Shown here one piece after another: positions 12,472-24,156 of a stretch of DNA of 64,000 bases. Location of the stretch: positions 3,968,001 through 4,032,000 of the forward strand of contig CP025776.1 of assembly GCA_002886105.1 (NCBI GenBank). The letters run 5' to 3'. Source of the stretch: Enterobacter sp. EA-1. GTDB lineage: Bacteria > Pseudomonadota > Gammaproteobacteria > Enterobacterales > Enterobacteriaceae. Made by a program: the position numbers and the translations under genes. Position 1 is the first letter of the stretch. Every line of letters begins with the position of its first letter. The notes beneath the pieces are model-generated. The model was not told the origin of the DNA. It did no database searches and saw nothing but the letters and a program-made list of their open reading frames with translations.

Positions 12472-13052
12472 ATGAACTTTTAGCACACCTGCACCTTGCC
12501 CATCTGGCTGACAGCTCCCTTCCCGGTAACCTGCTGGCGGATTTTGTGCGCGGCAATCCGGAAAACCTCTACCCGCAAGCGATCGTCGACGGTATTCATC
12601 TGCATCGCCGTATTGATGTGATGACCGACAATCTACCGGAAGTGAAAATTGCCCGCGAAGCCTTTCGCCCGCTAACGCGCCGGGTCGCGCCTATTACTCT
12701 CGATGTGATGTGGGATCACTTCCTGTCGCGCCATTGGGCGCAGGTATCGCCGGATTTTCCGCTGGATGAATTCATCCGTTACGCCCACGCGCAGGTGGCC
12801 ACCATCCTGCCCGATTCTCCGCCGCGTTTCGTCAATCTGAACAATTACCTGTGGTCAGAACGCTGGATGGAGCGCTACCGTGAAATGCACTTTATTCAGA
12901 ACGTACTCAACGGCATGGCCAACCGCCGCCCGCGCCTTGGAAGGCGCTGCGCGATTCGGCAGGATCTGGACGCCAATTACGCGCTGCTCGAGCGGTTATT
13001 CTGGGATTTCTACCCACGAATGATCGCTCAGGCGAACGCCCGCTCGTTATAA
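12472..13052 (+). CDS. acpH: Acyl-carrier-protein phosphodiesterase
   Basis: Removes the 4'-phosphopantetheine arm from ACP. The start MNF is followed by [25 protein letters not shown] once one T is restored in the TTTT at about 12480. Conserved [26 protein letters not shown] and [14 protein letters not shown] are visible. With the missing base the length is 193 codons plus stop, identical to E. coli. A short out-of-frame patch at about 12940-12960 returns to frame. It is divergent from queA, as in E. coli, where it was first named yajB. Confidence 0.93.
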
Positions 13053-13218
13053 CGCTTGCGCTTTTGCCCATCGCCATTATCTTTATAACGATAAAAGAAC
13101 CGTTCAATAGCCAAAACCTATCTCAACGATTGGCAGTGGCACTTTGAGCAGGCCGTCACCTCTCCCTATAATCCCCCGCGTTGCGTTCTATTAACCTTGT
13201 AAATCAAAGGGAGTACTT

Positions 13219-13819
13219 ATGGTACTGGTGACTCGTCAGGCCCCGGACTTTACTGCTGCCGCCGTACTGGGCAACGGTGAAATCGTTGAAAACTTCAATT
13301 TCAAACAGCACACCCACGGTAAAGCCACCGTGCTGTTCTTCTGGCCGATGGACTTCACGTTCGTTTGCCCGTCTGAACTGATCGCCTTCGACAAACGCTA
13401 TGCCGAGTTCCAAAGCCGTGGCGTCGAAGTGGTTGGCGTCTCTTTCGATTCCGAGTTTGTTCACAACGCATGGCGTAACACGCCGGTGGATAAAGGCGGT
13501 ATCGGCGCGGTGAAATACGCGATGGTTGCTGACATCAAACGTGAAATCCAGAAAGCCTACGGCATTGAACATCCGGACGCGGGCGTTGCCCTGCGCGGCT
13601 CCTTCCTGATCGACAAAGACGGCATCGTGCGTCACCGGTGGTAAACGACCTGCCGCTGGGACGTAACATTGATGAAATGCTGCGTATGGTTGATGCGCTG
13701 CAATTCCACGAAGAGCACGGCGAAGTGTGCCCGGCTCAGTGGGAAAAAGGCAAGAGGGAATGAACGCCTCTCCGGACGGCGTCGCGAAATACCTGAGCGA
13801 AAACGTCTCCAGCCTGTAA
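13219..13819 (+). CDS. Typical 2-Cys peroxiredoxin (AhpC/TSA family)
   Basis: Reduces H2O2 and organic peroxides with thioredoxin-type donors. Peroxidatic Cys in FTFVCPSE and resolving Cys in GEVCPAQW define a typical 2-Cys enzyme of 200 aa. It starts [20 protein letters not shown] with an excellent Shine-Dalgarno (AAAGGGAG). One break at 13634-13637 is CCGG for CCAGG (RHQVVND), another at about 13750 lost an A. K-12 has no such gene at this place; related enterobacteria carry a peroxiredoxin C here. The upstream spacer ends in a CTCCCTATAAT-like promoter. Confidence 0.92.
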
Positions 13820-13835
13820 CCGGCAACGTTTTGCT

Positions 13836-13862
13836 AAAAGGCCCGCATGCGGGCCTTTTTTG
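13836..13862 (+). terminator. Terminator of the peroxiredoxin gene
   Basis: AAAAGGCCCGC-AT-GCGGGCCTTTTTT: a strong GC stem with A/T flanks that can act in both directions, between convergent genes. Confidence 0.85.
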
Positions 13863-13873
13863 TCACCGGGAAA

Positions 13874-15254
13874 CTAACGCGGTTTCGCTTCCCGCCAGAT
13901 ACGCAACGCCATCCATGCCAGCGCTGCCACACCCAGCACAAGCACACCCCACACCAGCAGCGTTTTCCACATTGCCTGTCGTTCCGCAGGTGATGTCGCT
14001 GTCAGCCGCGCGTCGCCGCCCAGCGTCGCGCGCGCGTCTGAGGCTGCGCTTGCGGTATTGCCTCCACATCGATTTGTTTACGCAACGCCAGTGGGATCAA
14101 CGCATCCAGCGTTACCGCTGCGGGCTGAGCGGCCTTGTTGCCCCATGCCAGCATAAACGGCCCTTTGCCCTGCGCATTAAACAGTACCGTTTGCCGATCG
14201 CGGCTACCGTTCACCTGCGGCAACGATGCCGGTAAGCGGGCATCCAGCGTCACAAGCCGCACCGCCTGCACCGGTTCATCCGGCATTGACACAGGGAGGA
14301 GGATTGCCCGTTAAGCTGCCACAGCACCGTTTTAGTGAGGCTGCGCCGGGGGGCGTTCGCGGCACTGCGCCAGCTGATCTCCACCGGTAACACGCCGTCG
14401 TCCGCAAGCGTCACAGACAGCGCGCTCAACGGTTGCGGCTGTGTCCATTGATAGTGCGCTTCGCTGGAGGAAATGCGCTGCCCCTCCCCGGCCATTTGCA
14501 CTTGCTCAAGCAGTGTCGGTTCGCTCCCCAGCGTCGCGCTGGCGTGCGTTATCGTGACCGGCAGTTGCGGCGTGTCAAACACCATCAGCAGGTAACGTAC
14601 ACCCTCGGCAGAGAACGTTTGATTGACGGTAATCTGATCCAGTTTCAACCGATCCGCGCCGCTGGTCAGTTCCATCACCGGCGAGTCCTGTTGCAGCAGA
14701 TCCCAGTCACGCATGTTGCTGCTATAAAACAGCGACACCTTGCCCTGCCAGTTTTTCACCGGCGCATCCCATGCCAGTTTCAACTGCGCCAGCGTAAAGC
14801 TCTGCGGCAGATTTTCCGGCAACGCCAATAAATAGCTCTGTCCGACGCGTTTCGCCGTCTCCCCTTCAATGCGGATATCAATCCCGCTGGCAGACCGCAA
14901 ACGCACCACGCTTTGCCCTTCGCTCTCCGTTTCTACCGGAGAGGCATCCAGCGGGAAAAGCCGTAGCGGGATCGGCGCAGGCTCAGCCACGGCGGTTTTC
15001 TGCGTCTCCAGCGTAAACGGCACCCGTTCGCCATCATGATTAAAGATCCGCACATCGCGCAGATCCGGCCATGTGCTTTGGGCATAGACATCCAATGGCA
15101 GATCGACGCGATACCGGTGGATGCGGTCTCCGGCAGATCCAGCGCCGCCCCCCGGTGCATAATCTTGCGGTGCCTCGGGGATCTCTTCGCCGCTTAACGC
15201 GGGCAATGCGCAACCCATTAACGCCACCGCCAGTAATGCGAATACCCCTCTCAT
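13874..15254 (-). CDS. DUF3999 family protein (periplasmic domain with C-terminal membrane anchor)
   Basis: Function unknown. It starts MRGVFALLAVALMGCALPALSG, a signal peptide, possibly lipoprotein-like (MGCA). A beta-rich periplasmic domain follows (HRYRVDLPLDVYAQSTWPDLRDVRIFN; later PVKNWQGKVSLFYSSNMRDWDLL), similar to carbohydrate-binding-like folds. A single C-terminal helix (LLVWGVLVLGVAALAWMALRIW) then ends EAKPR. About 460 aa with breaks near 15120, 14300 and 14030. Its ATG overlaps the stop of the DUF2339 gene (ATGA), so the two are translationally coupled. Such DUF3999-DUF2339 pairs recur in proteobacteria; a shared envelope role is inference. Confidence 0.82.
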
Positions 15255-17912
15255 TGTTTTTTCTCCCTTTTCCTGCTCCGTTGCAGCCCGGGCGGCAGCG
15301 GCGAAAAATAACCGACAATCAACACCAGCACGGCCACGCCAATAAAAGCAATCGCCCGCGCCAGTCCACCGCCACCGGCGCTGTCCACCAGCATCAGTTT
15401 GAGCAGCACGACACCGAGTAAAACGCCGCCGCACAACCACTGCCGACGGCTGGAATGGCGCGTGGCGTGGATCATCACCACCAGCGCAATCAACATCCAG
15501 AACAGGGCGAAACAGGTCTGGATCAACCGCGACTGCCACAAACTACCGGCATCCCACGTCACGTTTCCGTAGCAGGCCAGCGCACGTAATAACGCGCCAT
15601 TGAGCCACCAGAAAGCCAGCGCCGCGATCGCCCACGGGCGTGCTCGCCATACCTGTGGTACCCACGCCGAATAGTGTGTTTCAGCAAAGCGGCTATAGAT
15701 CCACAACCCCAGCAACGCAAAGGCTGCGCCCTCTTCCAGTGGGTTGATAAGCGGCAGGTACGCCAGTTCCCGCACCACGCCGTCCCCGAGGTTGGCATAG
15801 AGCAAGTATCCGAAGAGTAGCGGGATCAGTGGCAACAGCGCCAGCGCGCCATACAATGCAGGCCAGACGCGCACCGGCCACATCTGTCTACGGATCGCCG
15901 CCATCACCAGCGCAATCACGATACCGCCCGCCGCCATCGGCAAACCAGCACGCCACGGTTCAAAGCCCCAGCCAAGCGACCCGACAAACCACCACAGCTC
16001 GCTGCCCGCTGCCAGCAGCAACAGCCAGAACAGCGAAATATGCAGCCCTTGCGACAAACGCACAGGCACCGTTTCGTTATCCCGGTACAGCAGAATGAGC
16101 GCCGAAGGCAACGCGACGCACCAGGACAGGTTTTGCCATCCGCCCGCCAGAATATGCCCCTGCACGGTAATCTGATACAGCAGTGCCATCGCCATTGCGG
16201 GCCACAGCAACCAGCGGGCATAGCCCAGCTCTGGCCAGCGCAAACGCTGCGCGGCTCGCCACAGCCAGACGGATGCAGACAGAAGCGCCAGCACCGCAAA
16301 CGCGGCATGCGCATCGGCAACCAGCATCCGTTTCGCCGCACCACCCAAAGCGATGATCCAGAACAGAATGCCGCCCGCCAGCAACAGCCAGCTGATTTCG
16401 CGCCGCATACCGCGCCACAACAGCGCCCCTGCCAGCCAGCAGCCGCTCAGTACGGCGAAAATCATCAGCACCGAGAGCGCAGGCAGACCATCCGCCGCAG
16501 CCCACAGCGCACTGAACAACGCCAGTAGCAATAAGGCCGTGCCGCTGTAGCTCATGCGTCGCTGGTTCTGCTGCACGCCGAGCCATATGATCCCCAGTCC
16601 TTCCAGTGCCCAGCCATGGATGTCCAGCGCGCCGACAGCGCCAGCGGAATCGCCAGCGTGGCAAACGCGCCGCCCAGCGCCAGCGCCGCCAGCACCAGTG
16701 GTTTCGCCGTGGTCGGGTAACGCTTCAGCGCCAGTGAAGCCAGCGCCGGGGTAAAAGAGACCGAAACCGAGGGCGCTAAAGGCCGGGCCGTAGGCCCAGT
16801 GTTGCGTGATAGCGTACTGCATGCCGAAGCCCGCCAGCGGCGGCGCAAACAGCAATACGCCATCGATAATACGTTCGCCCCGCCGCTGCGCACGCAGGGA
16901 TAACACCACGCTTAACACGCCGAAAATAACAATATTGGCAATCAGGAACAGTTGGCAGCTCAGGTAAAATTCCGGGCGATAACTCTGCATTCCCCACACG
17001 CCGGCAACGCCGAAGGTGAAGAACATGCCCAGCAAATTCAGCTCACGCCAGTGCTGCCACAGGCTGATGGCGAGAATGCCAACCGAAAGCAGTAAATAGA
17101 AGGAGAACAGCGCAATGTGGCTACCGCCGCCGGTCGAGAGCAAGATCGGCGCAAGATAACCACCCAGACTCGCCAGCAGCGCCAGACTTAGCGCTTTTGC
17201 AATACCGCCAGCCCCACACTCGCCGCGCAAATCACCAACAGCAGAACGAACGCCAGCGTCATCGGCAGCATCTGCCACAACCGGAACGCGCCAAACACGG
17301 TGAGATAGAGCGCGCCAACCGCGCCCCCTGCAAAATCAGGGCAAATACCGTCTGTTTATGACGTAAACGCCAGCCCAGCCCCAGCAGCACCATCGCTGCC
17401 AGTGCAACGCTGGCAAGGCGCAACTCCAGCGGGAACAGCGAATACTCCACGGTATAACGCAGCAGAAAAGAGAGACCGATAAACAGCAGCACAATCCCCA
17501 GTTTGGCCAGCGGATTACCCTGCATAAACCAGCGCGCCAGAGAAGAGACCAGCCCCGTGGAGGCGGTCTCTTTTTGAGGGGAGACGACGTTGGGTAATGC
17601 AACGGGCGCAGGCTCAACCGCCACAGGGCCGTCCACTTGACGGCCCCAGTATGACACCGCCACCGGTTCGCTATGTTGCACAACCTCAACAGGATCGCTA
17701 ACCGGCAACGGCTGCGCCGTAACAGGCGCAGGATCAATGTTGACCGGCGCATTAACCCACCGCTGTTCAAGCACACTCAGCCGCTGGCGCAGCCGGGTGA
17801 GTTCATCCTGCAGTGGCCACGCTGCGACGCCAGTGGCGGTGATTGCCACAATCGGCACCACTACCAAAGCAAAAAACAGCACGACCGCGCCGAAGAATAA
17901 AAGACCATCCAT
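15251..17912 (-). CDS. DUF2339 family polytopic membrane protein
   Basis: About 885 aa, with a single N-terminal helix (MDGLLFFGAVVLFFALVVV), then a coiled-coil segment (LQDELTRLRQRLSVLEQRW) and a Pro/Val-rich linker to about residue 130. From LGIVLLFIGLSFLLRYTVEY onward there are more than 20 hydrophobic helices. The conserved LGIVLLFIGLSFLLRY motif marks DUF2339. It ends RKREKKQ. Breaks occur near 17270, 16745 and 16640. It is the first gene of the pair with DUF3999 and starts 55 bp after malZ, with a terminator in between. Role unknown; polytopic without transporter signatures I recognise. Confidence 0.83.
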
Positions 17913-17928
17913 GTACTTCGCCTTCGCT

Positions 17929-17954
17929 AAAGGGGGAGACGCAAAGCCCCCTTT
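17929..17954 (-). terminator. Terminator downstream of malZ
   Basis: An 8-bp stem AAAGGGGG / CCCCCTTT with a 10-base loop, 13 bp past the malZ stop. Confidence 0.65.
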
Positions 17955-17966
17955 TCGCGCTTCAGC

Positions 17967-19783
17967 TCAGGAGGCAGACCAAACAGAAGCGCTAATCGCC
18001 GGTAGCGTTAGCACATCATCCTGTAGCGTACCTGTACCTTCTTTAAGCCGCCAGTTTTTCCCGTGCAGCAGCGGTGAATCCTCCAGCACCACTTCACAGG
18101 CTTCGCTGCGATTAAGCGCCACCAGCACCCGCTGCTGCTGGTAAACGCGCACAAACACCAGCACGTTTTCCTGCGCATACACAACTGGCAACCGCCGTAG
18201 CGCAGCGCCTGACTGCGGGCGCGCAGCTTCGCCATCCGTTGGTAGAGGGCAAGTAAGCGGGTATCCTGCCGTTTCTTGTCCCACGGGAAGGGTTTGCGAC
18301 AGAAGGGATCGTTTGCGCCATCCAGTCCGACTTCATCGCCATAATAGATGCAGGGTGTACCGGGCCAGCAAAACAGCCAGACCACCGCCAGCGGTAAACG
18401 GGCGACATCTTTACCCGTGAGGACCGTCTTAAAGCGCGGCGTATCGTGGCTGTCGAGCTGATTAAACATGCGCAGTTGCTGTTGATGCGACAGCCCGGCG
18501 CGGTAGTTATCCATCCACGCCGCGCAACTTTGCGCATCCATTTTCTGGGGATCATAAGCGTTGTCGGTATTCGCCGAACGCCCATACCGGCAGCGTAAAG
18601 CCGCGATAGTTCATTGCCGCATCTTCAACATCCGCCTGCAGCCACTGACGCGCATCGCCAAAATGTTCGCCGACGATGTATGCCTGCGGTTGGGTCTCTT
18701 TCGCCGACCGGGCAATACCGGCAACGTGCAGCAGGTTGTTACGCGCGCCGCCATCCTCCCCCAGCATATGCACCACATCCAGCCGCCAGCCATCCATGTT
18801 CCACGGCGCTTTTAGCCAGTGGCGAACGATGCTGTCCTCCCCCTGATACATTTCATCAACCAGCGTCGATGACTGGTAATCCAGCTTCGGCAAGCTTGGG
18901 TAACCCAGCCAGTCGCGGGCGTGCCCCTGATCATCAAAGCTGAACCAGCTACGCCAGCGAGAGTCCGGATTATGACAGGCGCCACCCGTGCCGCGATTAT
19001 GCCTGTCGAACCAGTCGTGAGAATCGCCGCTGTGATTAAACACACCGTCGAGGATCAGCCGCATCCCCCTGGGCTTGCGTGTTGTGGCGCAGGCGCAGCA
19101 ACGCCTGATCGCCGCCAAACTGCGCATCAACATGGCGATAATCTTCCGTGTCATATTTATGCACACTGGGCGCAACAAAGACCGGATTAAGGTAGAGCGC
19201 CGTCACGCCCAGCTTTTTTCAGATAGGGCAGCTTTTCGCTGATACCGTCCAGATCGCCGCCATAAAAGGTGGATCCCCCGGCTTCCTCCGTCAGCGGATC
19301 GTCCCAGTCGCGCAACACAATCGACTGGCCCGCGGCGTGATGGTAATAAACATTATCCTGATCGGCATTGCGCGTTTGGCTGCGGGCAAAACGATCCGGG
19401 AAGATCTGATAAAACACCTGATCGGCTACCCACTGCGGGCCGTTATCCGGCGCATCCACCGCAAACTGCTCCAGCCGGGCAGGCGGAACGTTGAACCCCC
19501 TGCGGGTAAACCACAGTTGCTTATCCTGCCACAACAGCTTAAAGCTGTAGCGGCGGCGCGGCTGCCCACTCTTTACATCCACCGCCGCCCGCCAGACGGT
19601 CACACCATTACCGATAGTGTGACGCGCGCGATGCATCGCCAGCGGGGTTTCTTCATTATCGATTTCCACCCGCAGCGTTACCCGCGAGGGCAGCGATGTT
19701 CCCGTCAGCCAGAGGGTGATAATGAGCTGGTCTTTGTGCTGTTTGACAAACGGCGCGACCGGCAGGTGCCATGCGTTCAACAT
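17967..19783 (-). CDS. malZ: Maltodextrin glucosidase MalZ
   Basis: Cytoplasmic GH13 enzyme that removes glucose from the reducing end of maltodextrins. The start [20 protein letters not shown] matches E. coli. The substrate-binding N-domain ends at about residue 120; the catalytic barrel shows [21 protein letters not shown], the nucleophile in [13 protein letters not shown], the acid in YIVGEHF and the transition-state Asp in NQLDSHDT. About 605 aa. Breaks near 19210, 19075, 18560 and 18190. In E. coli malZ is MalT-activated; I see no convincing MalT boxes in the 231-bp upstream spacer. Confidence 0.94.
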
Positions 19784-20014
19784 CAACAATCCCCTTTGTT
19801 CAAAATGACGCCACTGTTTCACAGCCCTTGCCGTCTCGCCTCCTTCTTTCGCATTTTTTCCGGGGGTGAGAGACGGGGCGCAGATGTGATCTGACGGGAT
19901 ATTCACCGGGCATTTGCGTGAGTTTTTTCACGCCCGCTTCGTGCCGATGCCCGAAGTCTCGCCCCCGGTGGGTTTTTATACTGATAAAAACTATAGCGTG
20001 ATAAGAGAGCGAGC

Positions 20015-20950
20015 ATGAGCAAACCTGAAATCCTCGTCATTACTGAAATCCCCCAGCCGATGATCGATACCCTGCAACAGCACTTTGTGGTGCATCAATA
20101 CTGGCAACCCGGTGCAGAGACGGTGGTGCGCGAACGCGGGCATGCTATCCGCGGGGCGTTGACCCGTGCGGCAAAAGGCATCAGTACGGCGTTAATCGGG
20201 CAGCTTCCGGCGTTGGAGGTCATTAGTGGTTTCGGAGTTGGCGTCGATGCCACCGACCTCGATACCTGCCGCAGCCGTGGCATTCGCGTAAGCAATACGC
20301 CCGACGTACTTAACGAATGCGTGGCGGATACCGGACTGGCGTTGATGCTGGCGGTGACGCGTAAAATTTGCGCCGCCGATCGTTTTGCCCGGGCGGGCGA
20401 ATGGGAGCATGCTGCCTTTCCGGGCGCGTGGAAAATGAGCGGTAAGCGCTGCGGTATCGTCGGGATGGGCAACATTGGCCATGATGTCGCCGAGCGCGCT
20501 GCCGCGTTCCGGATGCCGATTCATTACTTCAGCCCCCGTGAGGCGCGCAACAGCCAGTGGCAACGCCATGATTCCCTTGTCGGTCTGGCAAACGCAGTGG
20601 ATTTTCTGGTATTGACCCTGCCGGGCGGTGCGAAGACGCACCACATTATCAACCGCGAAGTACTGGACGCGCGCTGGGGCCGGAGGGCATTCTGGTGAAT
20701 ATCGCACGCGGTAGCGTGGTGGACACGGAGGCGTTAATTGCAGTGTTACAGGAAGGGGAAACTGCGCGGCGCCGGGCTGGATGTGTTCGAGCAGGAACCG
20801 CATATCCCGCCCGCGCTGCGCGATTTACCGAATGTGGTGTTGCTGCCGCACATCGCCAGCAACACGGCGGAGACACGCCGTGCGATGGCGGATCTCACCA
20901 TCAATAACCGCTATTTTACTGACGGAAGATTATTAACCCCGGTCGTGTAA
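20015..20950 (+). CDS. D-isomer-specific 2-hydroxyacid dehydrogenase
   Basis: NAD(P)-dependent reductase of 2-oxo acids such as hydroxypyruvate or glyoxylate. About 311 aa. The Rossmann motif is GMGNIG (residues about 150-155); catalytic Arg in NIARGS, Glu in VFEQEP and His in LLPHIAS are all present. The start MSKPEILVITEIP has a good ribosome-binding site (GAGAGCG). Breaks at about 20675 and 20757 are one-base insertions. It lies between malZ and proY, in the E. coli position of no equivalent gene. The motif set fits the GhrB/SerA-like group but substrate cannot be assigned. Confidence 0.88.
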
Positions 20951-20952
20951 AC

Positions 20953-21006
20953 CCACCGGCCGGATGCGCGCTGCGCCCTCCGGCTGGTGCCCGCTGGCGC
21001 GGGCTT
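20953..21006. repeat. REP-like palindromes between convergent genes
   Basis: GCCGGATGCGCGCTGCGCC...CCGGC forms one hairpin typical of enterobacterial REP units; a second hairpin GCCCGCTGGCGCGGGCT follows. It probably serves both converging transcripts. Confidence 0.6.
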
Positions 21007-21016
21007 GTATCGACCA

Positions 21017-22374
21017 TTACGCGTTACGGCGTTTAAATGCCCAGCCAATCAGCAGCAGCACAATCCACGCAAACCCTACGTACAGCGAGATGCGGGTTTC
21101 CGGGTGCCAGCCAATCAGCGCGATGATAAAGACCGGAAAATCAGGCCGACAACGGTGGTCGCCACCCCGCCCGGAACTTTAAACTTCAGCGCGCGGACTT
21201 CCTCTGCCGACAGACGACGACGGAAGCCAATCTGCGACAGCAAAATCATGATCCACACCCAGCATACCGTAGCGAAAGTCGCCAGTGAGGCGATCACCGG
21301 AAAACATTCTCCGGCATGATGTAATTCAGGTACACCGCCAGCAGCAGCGCGATGGTCATCACCATCACCGTCACCCAGTGGGGAATCCCGCGGCGCGACG
21401 TTTTGGCGAACATCTTCGGCGCACTGCCCTGCTCAGCCATCCCGTGCAGCATACGCCCCACGCCAAACACATCGCTGTTAATCGCCGAGAGCGAGGCGGT
21501 CAGCACCACAAAATTGAGGATACTGGCGGCAAAGGTAATGCCCATATGCTGGAAGGTCAGTACAAACGGGCTTCCGTCAGTGCCTACCCCGGTTCCACGG
21601 GTAAATCGACATGATCACAAACAGCGTACCGACGTAAAACACCAGAATACGCATCGGCACCGAGTTGATAGCGCGCGGAATCGACGTCTCCGGATCTTTC
21701 GCTTCCCCGGCGGTGATACCGATAATCTCGATGCCGCCATAGGCGAACATCACCATTTGCAGCGCCATCACCGTGCCCAGCCAGCCATTGCTGAAGAAAC
21801 CACCGTGGCTCCATAAATTGCTGATCCCGGTCGGCTGCCGCCGTTGCCGATACCCCCAAATAATGATGCCGAAACCGGCCACGATCATGATGATAATGGT
21901 GGCGACTTTAAAGAAGGAGAACCAGAACTCCAGCTCGCCGAAGACTTTGACGCTCATCAGGTTGATGGCGCAGATAAGCAGCACCACGCTCAGCACCCAA
22001 ATCCAGTGCGGCACCGTCGGGAACCAGACGCCCATGTAAATACCAAACGCGGTGACATCGGCAATGGCGACAATCAGAATTTCAAAGCAGTACGTCCAGC
22101 CGGTGATATAGCCGGCCAGCGGGCCGAGGTTTTCCTGAGCATAGCGAGAGAAGGAGCTGGCGGAAGGGTTGTGCACGGACATCTCGCCCAGTGCGCGCAT
22201 AATGATATACGCAGCCACACCACCAATAATGTAGGCCAGCAACACGCTTGGGCCAGCCATCTTGATTGCATCTGCGGAGCCGTAAAACAGGCCGGTGCCA
22301 ATTGCCGAACCCAGCGCCATAAAGCGAATGTGCCGGGTGCTTAGCCCACGCTTCAGCTTATTAGTACTTTCCAT
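21017..22374 (-). CDS. proY: APC-family amino-acid permease ProY
   Basis: Predicted proline-specific permease of the AAT/APC family with 12 membrane helices. The start [26 protein letters not shown] is nearly identical to E. coli ProY. The family hallmarks [24 protein letters not shown] and [21 protein letters not shown] are present, and the end is FKRRNA-like. About 452 aa. Breaks at about 21840, 21600, 21385, 21300 and 21145. It lies 66 bp downstream of brnQ on the same strand, the same brnQ-proY order as E. coli. In-frame ATG 15 bp upstream is less conserved. Confidence 0.93.
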
Positions 22375-22440
22375 CGTTTCCACTGCCATTATTCAACACA
22401 AAATAAAACCACGGAGTGCGCTACCCCGTGTTTGCCGCGA

Positions 22441-23753
22441 TTAATGGGCGCTGGAAGTGACCTGCCGACCTGCGGCGCGATCCCCAGACTGCCGCCAGAA
22501 CCACCATCACCAGACTTGGCATCAGCCGGTGCCAGTCCCTGTTCCGCCAGCGGCAAACGCTGGGTCCAGCCGGAAGGTGTTCTGCAAACGCAGACGCTTT
22601 CACGCCGTCAAGGATACCAAAAGCAGACTAATAAACATGGCCGGTGCAATAACGCGTGTGGAACTGTTCCATAAAGAGCGGGTAAAGCTCAGCACCACCA
22701 GTACGATGCACGGCGGGTAGATCATGGTCAGCACCGGAATAGAGATCTGAATCAGATGGCTCAGCCCCGTGGTTGGAGACCGCCATGGAGAAGATGCCCA
22801 GAATAAAGACCAGCGTGCGGTAAGAGAGCGGCAGATACTGCGCAAAGAACTCCGCACAGGCGCAGGTCAGGCCAACCGCCGTCACCAGACAAGCATAATA
22901 AAAATCAGCGCCGCCAGCAGCAAACTGCCTGCACCGCCGAAGGTATGCTGAACATAAGCATGCAGAATGGCCGCGCCGTTAGCCGACTGCTCAACCAGCG
23001 CAGAGCTGTCGGAACCGAGACGGAACAGCGCAGCGTCAGCCCTGCGCCCGCCATCAGCCCCGCCCACACCGTATAACGGGTCAGCAAACGGGCTTCGGTA
23101 ACACCACGCGAACGCGCTGCATTGACAATCACGATGCCAAACACCATGGCTCCCAGCGTATCCATGGTCAGATAGCCATTGACGAAACCGTTTGAGAACG
23201 GCGCAGTCTGGTAGGCTTCCAGCGCATGGCTGATAGGACCGGCCGGCCAGATAATCGCCGCAATGGCGAGAATAGTCAGCGCGATAATTTTCAGCGGCGC
23301 AAGAAAATTGCCTACGGTATCCAGCAGTTTTCCCGGGTAGAGGGAAATCAGGATCACCAGAGAAAAATAGATCACGCTGTAAATCAGCAGCGGCATTGCA
23401 CCTTCGCCAGTCAGCGGCGCGATACCCACTTCAAACGACACCGTCGCCGTACGCGGCGTGGCGAACAACGGCCCGACCGCCGGGTAGCACACCGTCGCCA
23501 GCAAGACGCCCGCCACTTTACCAATCGGCGTGCTCAGGCTGTCCACGCCACCGCCGACTTTCGCCAGCGCGACAACGGTAAGCACCGGTAAGCCCACAGC
23601 GGTGATCAGAAAGCCCAGCGCCGCCGTCCAGACGTGTTCACCGGCCTGCAAACCAACCATGGGAGGAAAAATGATGTTACCTGCGCCGACGAAGAGGGCA
23701 AATGTCATAAAGCCCAGAGCAACAATGTCGCGTGGTTTTAAGTGATGGGTCAT
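22441..23753 (-). CDS. brnQ: Branched-chain amino-acid:cation symporter BrnQ
   Basis: Sodium-coupled Leu/Ile/Val transporter of the LIVCS family, about 438 aa and 12 helices. The start [34 protein letters not shown] carries the GAGNIIFPP family signature. [15 protein letters not shown] and [12 protein letters not shown] follow, and the C-terminus reads GRQVTSSAH as in E. coli. Breaks near 23035, 22890, 22770, 22660 and 22480. First gene of the brnQ-proY unit; a 400-bp spacer separates it from phoR. Confidence 0.94.
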
Positions 23754-24156
23754 ATTTTTTACTGCCTGTGGATGTGGTGTCGTAAAATGATGTTTTTTTC
23801 GCCTTTCCCAACCGGACGATACCGCGCCAATGTCGCGAAAAGTCAGCGGAAATGCTCATGCATTGCGTAGCGAAGAATAGTTTTCGATTTACCACGCAAA
23901 TACAGTTGGTCTGACAATATACGGGGCGCAATTTAAACGCTTATAACGTTTAAAGGCAAGGTGGGATCGCAAAACCAGATAGTTATACTATCCATACAAT
24001 TAATAGTAGTTAATAACCCAATTATAAGAAAAACACATGGCTGATCATGCGAACAAAAAAGCAGCATCCGTACAAAAATACGTTTCCAGGGGGAAGAAAA
24101 CATCGGAATAAGCGGCCTGTTGATACAGGCCACTGGAAAGATAGCTGACAGCCGCG
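23754..24156. other. Spacer between brnQ and phoR
   Basis: 403 bp, mostly AT-rich. It holds the brnQ promoter area and the DNA past phoR. The PhoR frame stays open to 23933 if the 7-A run at 24172-24178 is taken at face value, but that tail resembles nothing. At 24151-24177 AGCCGCGTC-AG-GACGCGGCT followed by seven T reads as a terminator on the + strand, antisense to phoR. No gene is seen. Confidence 0.6.

Noticed and set aside
16040-16528. Plus-strand frame opposite the DUF2339 gene
   Set aside because: Gln/Arg-rich antisense shadow of a membrane protein rich in Leu and Trp codons.
19784-20014. MalT boxes upstream of malZ
   Set aside because: Only loose GGAGGCGA-like matches; no pair with proper spacing.
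21844-22344. Long plus-strand frame opposite proY
   Set aside because: It is the antisense of a conserved permease; Asp/His/Gln-rich composition typical of a shadow frame.
23933-24156. C-terminal extension of PhoR to 23933
   Set aside because: The extra ~75 residues resemble nothing and depend on a 7-A run; one base fewer gives a stop at 24157 and the normal family length.
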